NCBI GenBank assembly: GCA_964588415.1
Contig: CAZPPK010000070.1
Coordinates: 1 to 13,715 of the forward strand
From: Sulfidibacterium sp964588415
Lineage (GTDB): Bacteria; Bacteroidota; Bacteroidia; Bacteroidales; F082
Length of the DNA: 13,715 bases
Direction of reading: 5' to 3'
In this document: piece by piece, positions 6,723-13,715 of the stretch
Layout of the letters: every line of letters begins with the position of its first letter
Numbering within the stretch: the stretch's first letter is position 1
Notes under the pieces: generated by a model
Seen by the model: the letters and a program-made list of their open reading frames with translations, nothing else
Told to the model about the DNA's origin: nothing
The model's database searches: none
Translations under genes and position numbers: made by a program

Positions 6723-7634
6723 TTATAAAACGATCTCAAAACGTTTTTCTTTTAAAATTAAAATTCTATTATACAACCAGTTGCTTGTAATATAGATCAG
6801 AGGTGCTGACACGAGGCCACCCACAGCGTCCAAAAAATAATGCGCCTTGATATAAACGGTTGCAAAACAGATCAAGATAGTGAGAAAGGTGATAAGCCAA
6901 AAAAGCTTTGGAAACCTTCTGAAGGTAAGGATGACGTAAATGGCCGCCATTCCAACATGAGAGCTGGGGAAAGCCCCGGTACGCCCGTCGCCAATCCGGT
7001 CAGCGAGATTGACCAAGTGGCTGAAAACTCCGGAATGAATTTGCTCATTCAGCGGAGCCTGCAAAAAATAAACCGGACCCTCCGTAGGAAAGAAAATAAA
7101 AAACAGGTAATAAATGAAAAAAGATGTAAGCATGATGAAAATCACACGTTCTGCCTCTTCGGGATACCTGAAAAAGAAAAGTATGGCAATACCAACGGTC
7201 ATAAAATAATAGGAAAAGTATCCGAAGTTCAACAACTCGCTGAACCAGGTCTGGGGGAAGTTCTTCGAAAAAACGATGGAAGGCAAATATCCGAAGAATT
7301 CCTTTTCAGCGGCAATCAACCAGCCATCCAGGTAATGATGATAAAAAATATGATTCAGGTAAGCAGTTTCTTTGAACAGATAAGCCAGCAAAATGATGGG
7401 GTAAAGCCAGTGAATAAACTCAATCCATTTATGATTATTTCTTGTTTGAATGAAAATCAACAGGGCTACAAACGAGAAAATGCCCAACCGCATTAAAAGA
7501 TGCAGACCGGGTTGATGCAGTTCCTGATAATTCCATAAAATAAAGATCCCTGTGATCAGAAGATAGGTGAACGTAACGAAGTCAATTGCGTTTAACGACC
7601 GGAATAATATTATGGATGAAGATTGTTTTTTCAT
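6723..7634 (-). CDS. PAP2-superfamily membrane phosphatase
   Basis: A 303-residue polytopic membrane protein with about six or more hydrophobic segments and a basic N-terminus. PAP2 motifs near the C-terminus are GAFPSSHVGMA (220-230, motif C2 with His226) and VYIKAHYFLDAVGG (260-273, motif C3 with His265 and Asp269). The classical C1 motif (KxxxxxxRP) is replaced by FFPTEGPVYF (181-190), which is typical of the Aur1/inositolphosphotransferase-like PAP2_3 branch. Such enzymes remove phosphate from, or transfer head groups between, membrane lipids such as phosphatidate, undecaprenyl diphosphate or sphingolipid precursors. It starts 12 bp after the ddl stop codon, so the two are almost certainly co-transcribed. 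With ddl as partner, recycling of undecaprenyl pyrophosphate is an attractive but unproven role; a phospho-sphingolipid role is the main alternative. Confidence 0.85.
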   Translation of the reverse strand: MKKQSSSIILFRSLNAIDFVTFTYLLITGIFILWNYQELHQPGLHLLMRLGIFSFVALLIFIQTRNNHKWIEFIHWLYPIILLAYLFKETAYLNHIFYHHYLDGWLIAAEKEFFGYLPSIVFSKNFPQTWFSELLNFGYFSYYFMTVGIAILFFFRYPEEAERVIFIMLTSFFIYYLFFIFFPTEGPVYFLQAPLNEQIHSGVFSHLVNLADRIGDGRTGAFPSSHVGMAAIYVILTFRRFPKLFWLITFLTILICFATVYIKAHYFLDAVGGLVSAPLIYITSNWLYNRILILKEKRFEIVL

Positions 7635-7646
7635 GGTTCGAAATTA

Positions 7647-8621
7647 CTAATCAAAAAGGTTGTCAATTACCATGGTGAACAATTCTTTATCGGTCAGCCC
7701 AAAATCACGCGACTGTTGTGGAAGAATGCTGTTCTGTGTTATTCCAGGAATAGTATTCAATTCCAGGAGATAGAGATCTGTTTCCGTAGCAACGTAATCG
7801 AACCTCACGAAACCCTTGCAATCCAGTTTTTTGTAAAGAAAAGACGACAAAGTCTTGATGTCTATGCTGATCTTTTCAGGAACATCGGCTGGGGTGATTT
7901 CCTGAGATTTTCCAGGAGTATACTTGGCTTCATAATCGAAAAACTCATTCGTAGGAATGATTTCTGTAAGTGGAAATACCAGCAACTCCTTCCCCCGGTT
8001 TACCATACCGCAGCAAAGTTCCCGACCGGCAATGTTTTCTTCAATTAGAATACGGTTTCCTTCGCGGAAAGCTTTTTCCATAGCCGGTTCAAATTCACTC
8101 TTATTTTTCACTTTCGTAATGCCCACGCTCGATCCGTTGGATGAAGGTTTGATGAACATGGGAAAGCCCAGTTCCCCAATAATTTCATCTACATCAATGA
8201 TCTCTCCTTTAAGAAACGAAAAACCATGCGCCGTTTTAAATCCGAAATCATGAACAAAATTGTTGAACATAAATTTATTAAAACTGAGCGCCGACACATC
8301 CACGCCACACGACGAATAGGGAATTCCCAATATATCCAGGTAACCCTGAAGTTTTCCGTCTTCGCCCGGCGTACCGTGAATGGCATTAAATACCGCATCA
8401 AAATGTATTTTCTTTCCTTCGATGGAAATGGTGAAATTCTGTTTGTCAACCGGATGTTTCGTTCCGTTTTCCAATACGCAATTCCATTCCCTACCTTTCA
8501 TTTCGATCAAATAGGGCTCATATTTTGAGCTGTCCAGATTTTTGACAACTACTTTTCCGCTAGCGATGGATACCTCATACTCCCCGGAATCCCCCCCGCA
8601 TACAATGGCAATGTTTTTCAT
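7647..8621 (-). CDS. ddl: D-alanine--D-alanine ligase
   Basis: A 324-residue ATP-grasp enzyme that joins two D-alanines for the peptidoglycan pentapeptide in the cytoplasm. Landmarks are GGDSGEYEVSIASG (9-22, with Glu14 in the substrate-binding position), HGTPGEDGKLQG (82-93), KPSSNGSSVG (158-167), the omega-loop YEAKYTPGKSQ (230-240), GFVRFDY (270-276) and LELNTIPGIT (286-295). Tyrosine in the YEAKY loop is the D-Ala-D-Ala form, not the D-Ala-D-lactate (VanA-like) form. I chose the ATG at 8621, which gives the standard MKNIAIVCGG opening; an in-frame TTG at 8633 would add four residues and is less likely. Length is normal for Ddl. It is divergent from the PASTA gene and is the first gene of a minus-strand unit with the PAP2 phosphatase. 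Confidence 0.96.
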   Translation of the reverse strand: MKNIAIVCGGDSGEYEVSIASGKVVVKNLDSSKYEPYLIEMKGREWNCVLENGTKHPVDKQNFTISIEGKKIHFDAVFNAIHGTPGEDGKLQGYLDILGIPYSSCGVDVSALSFNKFMFNNFVHDFGFKTAHGFSFLKGEIIDVDEIIGELGFPMFIKPSSNGSSVGITKVKNKSEFEPAMEKAFREGNRILIEENIAGRELCCGMVNRGKELLVFPLTEIIPTNEFFDYEAKYTPGKSQEITPADVPEKISIDIKTLSSFLYKKLDCKGFVRFDYVATETDLYLLELNTIPGITQNSILPQQSRDFGLTDKELFTMVIDNLFD

Positions 8622-8640
8622 ATTCAGAACCAATAATTTT

Positions 8641-8648
8641 TACCTTTG
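8641..8648 (+). promoter_or_regulatory. Candidate -7 box for the PASTA operon
   Basis: TACCTTTG fits TAnnTTTG on the plus strand. No clear -33 TTTG is seen upstream. It would give a leader of about 140 bases before the ATG at 8798. It lies within the ddl leader, so the divergent transcripts would overlap. Weak. Confidence 0.25.
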
Positions 8649-8743
8649 TAAACTAATGTTTTTACTGGCAGGCCTTACTGAATCAATGTATAGAATTGTA
8701 TATTTCAGAGCCAAAGCCATTTTTTAAGTTATCTTTTTTTGAA

Positions 8744-8773
8744 CAAAGTTAAAATTTAAAGCGATTTTTCACA
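8744..8773 (-). promoter_or_regulatory. Candidate promoter of ddl
   Basis: On the minus strand TAACTTTG (8751-8744) fits the -7 box. TGTG (8773-8770), 18 bases upstream, is one mismatch from TTTG. Transcription would start near 8738, giving ddl a leader of about 115 bases. Pattern match only. Confidence 0.38.
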
Positions 8774-8797
8774 CTTTGACTGATTAATAATTCAACC

Positions 8798-9691
8798 ATG
8801 GGCTTCTTTTATTTTTTGGGAAAAAGGAAATTCTATATCCAGATTCTGATTGCCATTCTTCTGACGATTGTACTTATTTGGGCAGTACTGCAATCCCTTG
8901 CTTGGTACACAAGGCATGGAGAGGTCTATCTCGTTCCCGATTTTTCCGGGAAAACTGTACAGGAGCTAAAACAACAACAGTTTGATCAGTATTTTACACT
9001 GAATGTCATCGATTCGATCTTTGATAAAAACCATACACCGGGTTCTATCGTGATGCAAAATCCATTACCTGGTTCCAAGGTAAAACAGGGCAGAAATATA
9101 TATTTTACGGTAGTTGCCAGAAGACCTGAAATGGTTAATATGCCAAACCTGAGAAATTTGTCGTTGCGCCAGGCGCTGGTGACATTGGATGAAAATGGAC
9201 TGCCAGTGGCATCTTTGAAATATGTAGATTATTTTGCAAAAAATGCTGTAATAGATCAACTGGTAAACGGCCAACCCATAGAACCGGGAACGGAGCTTCC
9301 CAAAGGAACTCCAGTTAAGCTCATTGTGGGAAGAGGCGACAATCCCACTCAGATACCGATTCCATTTATCATCGGGAGAAAACCGAAAAGTGCCCATGCT
9401 GCTTTGCATTATGCATCGCTCAATGTAGGGAAAGAGTATTTTCTGGATGACGATGATACTACCCATGCAAGAGTCTTTAAAACGGAGCCGTCTGAGCTTT
9501 CCAACTCCTTGATGAATGCCGGCGACTCCATCACTTTATGGTACCGCTCTGATGAAAATATAGACTTCAAAACGTATATCAAGCAAATGAGGGCCGATAC
9601 CATTGCCCTGGATTCGACTACTGTTAATTCTACTGCCATTGACTCCAATCAGGTGATACGTCCCCAAGTCCGTTATGATACGATACATTAA
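8798..9691 (+). CDS. Membrane-anchored triple-PASTA-domain protein
   Basis: A 297-residue protein with a basic cytoplasmic start, one membrane anchor (about 13-35) and a periplasmic region of three PASTA repeats: about 41-107 (VPDFSGKTVQEL...NPLPGSKVKQGRNIYFTV), 111-178 (MPNLRNLSLRQAL...LPKGTPVKLIVGRG) and 185-250 (IPIPFIIGRKPKSAH...GDSITLWY). A polar, threonine/serine-rich tail (251-297) lacks known motifs. PASTA domains in other bacteria bind peptidoglycan or beta-lactams and occur on Ser/Thr kinases and penicillin-binding proteins; here there is no kinase or transpeptidase part. A stand-alone PASTA protein beside ddl and rluD is a common Bacteroidota arrangement, suggesting cell-wall sensing or scaffolding. 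The start is ATG, with no strong ribosome-binding site. Its last 17 bases overlap the next gene, implying co-translation. Confidence 0.9.
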   Translation: MGFFYFLGKRKFYIQILIAILLTIVLIWAVLQSLAWYTRHGEVYLVPDFSGKTVQELKQQQFDQYFTLNVIDSIFDKNHTPGSIVMQNPLPGSKVKQGRNIYFTVVARRPEMVNMPNLRNLSLRQALVTLDENGLPVASLKYVDYFAKNAVIDQLVNGQPIEPGTELPKGTPVKLIVGRGDNPTQIPIPFIIGRKPKSAHAALHYASLNVGKEYFLDDDDTTHARVFKTEPSELSNSLMNAGDSITLWYRSDENIDFKTYIKQMRADTIALDSTTVNSTAIDSNQVIRPQVRYDTIH

Positions 9692-11660
9692 AATCTGTTT
9701 TGTCATCTTGCTGATGATCCCTGGTCTGGTTTTACAGGCCCAGGAACGTCTTACCGGACTGACAACAAACGAACAGGTTGCTCAGCGTTATCAAAAATGG
9801 CATCAGCAGTACAAACCTCAAAAAGCAGTAAAAGTCGCCAAGGTACTGCTTCAGCTTCCTTTCTTTGATGATTTTAAAAATGCTTCGGTCTATCCCAGTT
9901 CTTCAAAGTGGATAGGAAAATCAGCTTTCGTAAACAATGCTTTCGGCTATTTGCCACCAGATCGCGGGGTTGTCACTTTCGATGCACTAGATTCCACAGG
10001 AAATGTCTATTCTGATGCAAGTTCGTCTCCTTCACTGGCCGATGTGCTGACATCGCAACCCATCCGGCTTGATTCGGTTTTTTCATCTTCGAAAAAGGCG
10101 CTGTCACCCGCTGATTCTGTCTATTTAAGCTTTTTCTATCAACCTCAGGGTGTCGGGAATGCGCCCGAAGAAGATGATTCGCTGGTACTGTCATTCAAAT
10201 ATCCGGCAGGAGATTCCGTGTACCAGACTTCCGATTCCAGCTGGCAGCCGGTTTACGTTTGGAAAACAGTCTGGAAAGCAACTGGAACGGACTTACAAAC
10301 TTTCCAGCATTTATATGGGAAGAGCTTTTTGCAGGTTATGATCCCAATTCAGGATTCAGCTTATTTTTATAAGGGTTTTCAGTTCCGTTTTTACAATTAT
10401 GTTACCATTGCCAACAATACAATCCCTGCATGGAAAACCAATACAGACATTTGGAATGTTGATTTCGTTTACCTGAACATAAACCGATCGGCTGGAGACA
10501 CAACTTACAAGAAGCTGGCTTTTTCAGGAGCCTATCCTTCCTTCGTGAAAAACTACACTTCCATGCCTTATGCACAATACCGTGCTGACCCAACCAATTC
10601 TACAAATCCTACATTTCATGTTTACCTAGCAAACCTTGACAAAGTTTCGCATTCCGGGCATTACAATTATAGTGTTACACAGGAAGGTGCTAATTTTTCC
10701 TACTCCTATGACGGAGGAACCAACACATTGCAGCCATTTTATACTTCTGGTTTTGAAGATTGCAACACTACTGCATCAGCAGCCCAGGCTTGCCCTCCCG
10801 TGAACAGCTTGTTCTCACTGAATTACAATCAGGATACTGCCTCCTATTTGATCAAACAATATATCAATGATCCGGAAGATACAACGGTACAAGGTGATTC
10901 AATGGTTTATAAACAGTTGTTCTACAATTATTTTTCCTATGATGATGGAACGCCGGAGCTGGGTTATGGTATTGAGCCCGCAGGCGCTATGGTTGCCTGT
11001 AAATTCAAGATGAATACTCCCGACACGCTGACTGCTATTAAAATCTATTTTAATAAATCTCAGGCGAGCAGCTCTTTGTTGTATTTTAATCTGATGGTTT
11101 GGAGTGATAACAACGGCAAGCCGGGAGATCTCATTTTCGAGCAGGATAATGCTGAAGTTCACTGGAGTTCCGATTTATATGGATTCATAACCTATACGCT
11201 TGATCAACCTGTTGTGTTGCCCGGTGTTTTTTATGTGGGATTACAACAACAGCAGGAAGATCTTAACATCGGCTTCGATGCTGATGATGATGCGCAAAGT
11301 AATATATTTTATTATACGAATAATAACTGGTACCAGACGAGTTTTCACGGTGCATTGATGATTCGTCCGGTTATTGGGAAAAGCATTGTATTGGCAACAC
11401 AAAGTCATCCTCTTACAAACAGTAATATTATTAAGGCTTATCCCAATCCTGCTACCATGCGGGTTTCATTTTCGGGTTTGAATATAAAAGGCGGCGTATA
11501 TGCCAGAGTTGAAATTTATAATATATTGGGAAACATTGTGAGCCGGCAGGAGCTTACCCAAAACTATCTTTCCACACAATCCCTTACCAATGGATTTTAT
11601 ATTGCCCGGATTTACGTTGAAAACAAGATATATTGTGTCCGGTTTATTGTAAGAAAATAA
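9675..11660 (+). CDS. Type IX-secreted protein with C-terminal sorting domain, function unknown
   Basis: A 661-residue exported protein. It has a signal peptide (MIRYIKICFVILLMIPGLVLQA, cleavage near 22/23). The C-terminal ~75 residues form a Por/type A sorting domain: YPNPA (589-593), VEIYNILGNIV (about 612-622), LTNGFYIARI and a final FIVRK. It should cross the outer membrane through the type IX system and be anchored or released. The region around residues 62-110 (LPFFDDF, then KWIGKSAFVNN, a PPDRGVVTFDAL segment and GNVY) is a recognisable Bacteroidota pattern that looks like the front of a MAM/lectin-like beta-sandwich. The rest is rich in aromatic, Ser, Thr and Asp residues, as in beta-strand proteins. 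No catalytic motif was recognised. It overlaps the PASTA gene by 17 bp and ends 5 bp before rluD, so all three share one transcript. Whether it works with the wall-binding PASTA protein is an open inference. Confidence 0.88.
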   Translation: MIRYIKICFVILLMIPGLVLQAQERLTGLTTNEQVAQRYQKWHQQYKPQKAVKVAKVLLQLPFFDDFKNASVYPSSSKWIGKSAFVNNAFGYLPPDRGVVTFDALDSTGNVYSDASSSPSLADVLTSQPIRLDSVFSSSKKALSPADSVYLSFFYQPQGVGNAPEEDDSLVLSFKYPAGDSVYQTSDSSWQPVYVWKTVWKATGTDLQTFQHLYGKSFLQVMIPIQDSAYFYKGFQFRFYNYVTIANNTIPAWKTNTDIWNVDFVYLNINRSAGDTTYKKLAFSGAYPSFVKNYTSMPYAQYRADPTNSTNPTFHVYLANLDKVSHSGHYNYSVTQEGANFSYSYDGGTNTLQPFYTSGFEDCNTTASAAQACPPVNSLFSLNYNQDTASYLIKQYINDPEDTTVQGDSMVYKQLFYNYFSYDDGTPELGYGIEPAGAMVACKFKMNTPDTLTAIKIYFNKSQASSSLLYFNLMVWSDNNGKPGDLIFEQDNAEVHWSSDLYGFITYTLDQPVVLPGVFYVGLQQQQEDLNIGFDADDDAQSNIFYYTNNNWYQTSFHGALMIRPVIGKSIVLATQSHPLTNSNIIKAYPNPATMRVSFSGLNIKGGVYARVEIYNILGNIVSRQELTQNYLSTQSLTNGFYIARIYVENKIYCVRFIVRK

Positions 11661-11665
11661 CCCTT

Positions 11666-12718
11666 ATGGAAGAAAAACTATCAGACGAAGAACGCGAAGA
11701 AGGTCAGGAATTAGAGCTTTATGAGCACCATAGGATTGTTGTTGATCCGGGACAAACCCCTTTGCGTATTGATAAATTTCTGTTCAACAGGATTATCAAT
11801 ACATCACGTAACAAGATCCAGTATGCGGCCAAAGCAGGGAACATTTTGGTGAATGAAGTGGCCGAAAAGCCTAATTACAAAGTAAAACCCGGTGACATTA
11901 TTTCCATTATCCTACCACACCCGCCCAGGGTAACCGATATTCTTCCTGAAGATATTCCTTTAGAAATTGTTTATGAAGACAAAGATGTTATCGTGGTTAA
12001 CAAACCTGCCGGGATGGTGGTGCATCCTGCACACGCCAATTACACTGGAACTCTGTTAAATGCCCTTTCTGCTTATTTTGAGAAAAAGGGAAATCATGAG
12101 GTTGAAAACGGATTTGGTTATCTCGTTCACCGGATTGACAAAGATACCAGTGGCCTTTTGCTGGTAGCAAAAAATGAGATGGCACAGACCGCTCTGGCAA
12201 AACAATTTTTTGATCACGATGTGGAACGTGTTTATCAGGCAATTGCATGGGGCGATTTTGACGAAGATGAAGGAACCATTGAAGGGCACATCGGTCGTCA
12301 CCCGAAAGACAGGCGGCAAATGACCGTTTTTAAAGATGGTTCTCGTGGAAAATCTGCAGTGAGTCATTATAAAGTACTGAAAAGATTTGGATATGTAACG
12401 CTGGTAGAGTGCCGCCTTGAAACCGGACGCACCCATCAGATCAGGGCTCATTTCAGGTACATAAAACATCCGTTGTTCAACGACGAGCGTTATGGAGGTG
12501 ACCAAATACTAAAAGGGACTACATTTACCAAATACAAACAATTCGTACAAAATTGTTTTAAAATGCTTCCGCGACAAGCACTTCACGCCAAAACGCTGGG
12601 GTTTGTCCACCCTACTACAAAGAAGAAACTGTTTTTTGATTCTTCACTTCCTGAAGACATGCAAACCGTTATCGAGAAGTGGAGAAATTATTCTTCCCAT
12701 ATAGAAATGGAAGAATAG
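11666..12718 (+). CDS. rluD: 23S rRNA pseudouridine synthase, RluD/RluA family
   Basis: A 350-residue enzyme converting specific uridines of RNA to pseudouridine. An N-terminal S4 RNA-binding domain (about 31-90, RIDKFLFNRIINTSRNKIQ...) precedes the catalytic domain. The catalytic domain contains VVNKPAGMVVHP (110-121), the active-site motif HRIDKDTSG (155-163, catalytic Asp158) and GRTHQIRAH in the C-terminal half. The S4 domain and overall layout point to the RluD type, which modifies helix 69 of 23S rRNA, rather than S4-less RluA. The first 20 residues are unusually acidic. I chose the ATG at 11666, which opens MEEKLSDEER; an upstream TTG in frame would overlap the preceding gene and is unlikely. 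It is the last gene of the PASTA/secreted-protein operon. Confidence 0.94.
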   Translation: MEEKLSDEEREEGQELELYEHHRIVVDPGQTPLRIDKFLFNRIINTSRNKIQYAAKAGNILVNEVAEKPNYKVKPGDIISIILPHPPRVTDILPEDIPLEIVYEDKDVIVVNKPAGMVVHPAHANYTGTLLNALSAYFEKKGNHEVENGFGYLVHRIDKDTSGLLLVAKNEMAQTALAKQFFDHDVERVYQAIAWGDFDEDEGTIEGHIGRHPKDRRQMTVFKDGSRGKSAVSHYKVLKRFGYVTLVECRLETGRTHQIRAHFRYIKHPLFNDERYGGDQILKGTTFTKYKQFVQNCFKMLPRQALHAKTLGFVHPTTKKKLFFDSSLPEDMQTVIEKWRNYSSHIEMEE

Positions 12719-12744
12719 TGATATATCTCTTTGGATGAGAAAAT

Positions 12745-12763
12745 AATTTCCGAAAAGGGAATT
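12745..12763. terminator. Weak bidirectional terminator candidate between rluD and pyrH
   Basis: AATTTCC (12745-12751) can pair with GGGAATT (12757-12763), with one G-U pair and a GAAAA loop, followed by TAATTAAA. It sits in the 64-bp gap between two convergent genes. The stem is short and AT-rich. Confidence 0.3.
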
Positions 12764-12782
12764 TAATTAAACCCAGCTAAAA

Positions 12783-13490
12783 CTATTTGGTGACCAGCGT
12801 ACCAATTTTTTCCCCGGCAATCACTTTTTGGAGATTTCCCTGCGTGTTCATGTCAAAAACCAAGACCGAAAGATTGTTTTCCCTACACAAAGTGAAAGCC
12901 GTCATATCCATAATCTTCAGATTTTTCTGATAAGCTTCATCGAAAGTAAGGGCATCGTATTTTGCGGCAGTAGGGACCTTTTCAGGGTCGGCAGTGTAAA
13001 CGCCGTCAACACGGGTACCTTTTAGCAAAACTTCGGCGTGAATTTCAACAGCACGCAATGCAGCTGCTGTATCGGTAGTAAAAAACGGATTGCCGGTGCC
13101 GCCAGCCAGGATGACCACATATCCTTCCTTCAGGTATTCGATCGCTTTATGTCCACTGATAGATTCAGTGATCGGGTCAATGAAAAGGCCGGAAAGCAAT
13201 TTTACTTTAAGCCCTTGCTTTTCCAGTTCAGCTTGCAAGGCCATCGAATTGATCACCGTGGCGAGCATTCCCATATAATCGCCCTGAACACGGTCAAAAC
13301 CATCCGCTGCTCCCTGCAATCCGCGGAAAATATTTCCACCGCCGATCACAATGGCGGTTTGGATGTTTTGCTTAACAATGGCAGTAATGTCATTACAGTA
13401 TGCGGTGAGGATTTCGGGATCGATACCGTAATTCCTTTTTCCCATGAGTGCTTCGCCACTCAGTTTCAATAATATTCTTTTATATCTCAT
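12783..13490 (-). CDS. pyrH: Uridylate (UMP) kinase
   Basis: A 235-residue hexameric-type bacterial UMP kinase (amino acid kinase fold) making UDP from UMP and ATP in the cytoplasm. Motifs: the opening YKRILLKLSGEAL (3-15), GGGNIFRG (50-57), GDYMGMLATVINSMALQ (70-86, UMP and interface region), LAGGTGNPFFTTDTAAALRA (128-147), TRVDGVYTADP (159-169) and LKIMDMTAF (191-199). Length agrees with the E. coli enzyme (241). The frame is open upstream to 13595, but the extra 35 residues do not resemble the family, and the MRYKRILLKLSGEAL opening at 13490 is standard, so I start there. The best promoter match in the window lies 75-106 bases upstream of this start. Confidence 0.96.
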   Translation of the reverse strand: MRYKRILLKLSGEALMGKRNYGIDPEILTAYCNDITAIVKQNIQTAIVIGGGNIFRGLQGAADGFDRVQGDYMGMLATVINSMALQAELEKQGLKVKLLSGLFIDPITESISGHKAIEYLKEGYVVILAGGTGNPFFTTDTAAALRAVEIHAEVLLKGTRVDGVYTADPEKVPTAAKYDALTFDEAYQKNLKIMDMTAFTLCRENNLSVLVFDMNTQGNLQKVIAGEKIGTLVTK

Positions 13491-13564
13491 GATCAGTGCT
13501 TTATCTTGCGAGTCAAACGAACAAACATCTGGAAATCTTTTCCGTAGAATCATATTCTGTGTAG

Positions 13565-13596
13565 CAAATATAAAGTTTATCGCGAAACGACCCAAA
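13565..13596 (-). promoter_or_regulatory. Promoter of pyrH
   Basis: On the minus strand TTTG (13596-13593), a 20-base spacer, then TATATTTG (13572-13565) match the Bacteroidota -33/-7 consensus in both boxes and spacing. Transcription would start near 13558, giving a leader of about 68 bases before the ATG at 13490. The position also supports the 13490 start, because the upstream alternative start at 13595 would precede this promoter. Confidence 0.6.
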
Positions 13597-13670
13597 CCGT
13601 CAGAACTAAAGTTATGAGAATTTTATTCAAAATTCCATCTACCTTATTGTCAACCAGAAACAATCAAGTA

Positions 13671-13707
13671 GGGTAAAGATAGAATATTGCTATTCTATCT
13701 TTATCCC
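13671..13707. terminator. Strong hairpin at right edge, probable terminator
   Basis: GGGTAAAGATAGAATA (13671-13686) is the reverse complement of the right arm (13691-13707) apart from a single extra T, with a TTGC loop. The result is a 16-bp stem. Neither side has a long T-run, although the arms are A- and T-rich. The most likely role is terminator of a gene lying beyond the right edge on the minus strand; in many genomes this would be tsf upstream of pyrH, but that gene is not visible here. Confidence 0.5.
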
Positions 13708-13715
13708 TCTCACAG

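Noticed and set aside
6840..7496. A long (218-codon) plus-strand frame antisense to the PAP2 gene
   Set aside because: The minus strand carries clear PAP2 motifs and membrane helices. The antisense product is polar and low-complexity, typical of the complement of a hydrophobic gene.
9065..9466. A minus-strand frame antisense to the PASTA gene
   Set aside because: The plus strand shows repeated PASTA motifs. The antisense product has no domain or context.
11633..11665. Upstream TTG start for rluD
   Set aside because: It would overlap the preceding gene by 28 bp and adds residues not typical of the family. The ATG at 11666 is 5 bp after the previous stop.
13491..13595. N-terminal extension of pyrH by 35 residues
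   Set aside because: The extension does not resemble UMP kinases, MRYKRILLKLSGEAL is the standard opening, and the predicted promoter lies inside the extension.

Overview
The window looks like chromosomal DNA from a member of the phylum Bacteroidota. The evidence is a secreted protein with a type IX secretion (Por) C-terminal sorting domain, AT-rich intergenic DNA, promoter-like boxes of the Bacteroidota type (TTTG / TAnnTTTG), gene starts without clear Shine-Dalgarno sequences, and intergenic REP-like repeats of the GTCATTTCGA...GGAGAAATCTCC kind. A genus cannot be named from what is visible. No phage, plasmid, CRISPR, transposase, rRNA or tRNA gene was recognised.

Left part (1-2059): a non-coding mosaic of REP-like inverted repeats (1-342) is followed by two divergent genes. 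These encode a minimal MotA/TolQ/ExbB-type channel protein (minus strand) and a membrane-anchored LytTR transcription regulator (plus strand). A second repeat-bearing stretch (1694-2059) follows. An imperfect ~48 bp repeat lies in inverted orientation at 294-342 and 1746-1792 and brackets both genes.

Middle part (2060-8621), all on the minus strand: mprF (lipid lysylation and flipping) is preceded by a shortened gene of the AcvB/VirJ family, whose characterised members hydrolyse the lysyl-lipid that MprF makes. Upstream of these lie a ketoacyl-ACP synthase III, a PAP2-type membrane phosphatase, and D-Ala-D-Ala ligase (ddl); the last two are 12 bp apart. The theme is cell envelope: lipid head-group charge, acyl chain or polyketide initiation, lipid phosphate removal and peptidoglycan precursor synthesis.

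Right part (8798-12718), plus strand: a tight three-gene operon encodes a membrane-anchored triple-PASTA protein, a 661-residue type IX-secreted protein that overlaps it by 17 bp, and the 23S rRNA pseudouridine synthase RluD, 5 bp further on. It diverges from ddl. The linkage of ddl, PASTA and rluD is common in Bacteroidota. pyrH (UMP kinase) follows on the minus strand, with the best promoter match in the window, and a strong 37-nt hairpin lies at the right edge.

Most of the window is ordinary core genome. The points most worth a second look are the decayed AcvB/VirJ-like gene beside an intact mprF, the inverted repeat pair around the ExbB-like/LytTR pair, and the uncharacterised secreted protein locked between the PASTA gene and rluD. 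I found no convincing new multi-gene system.
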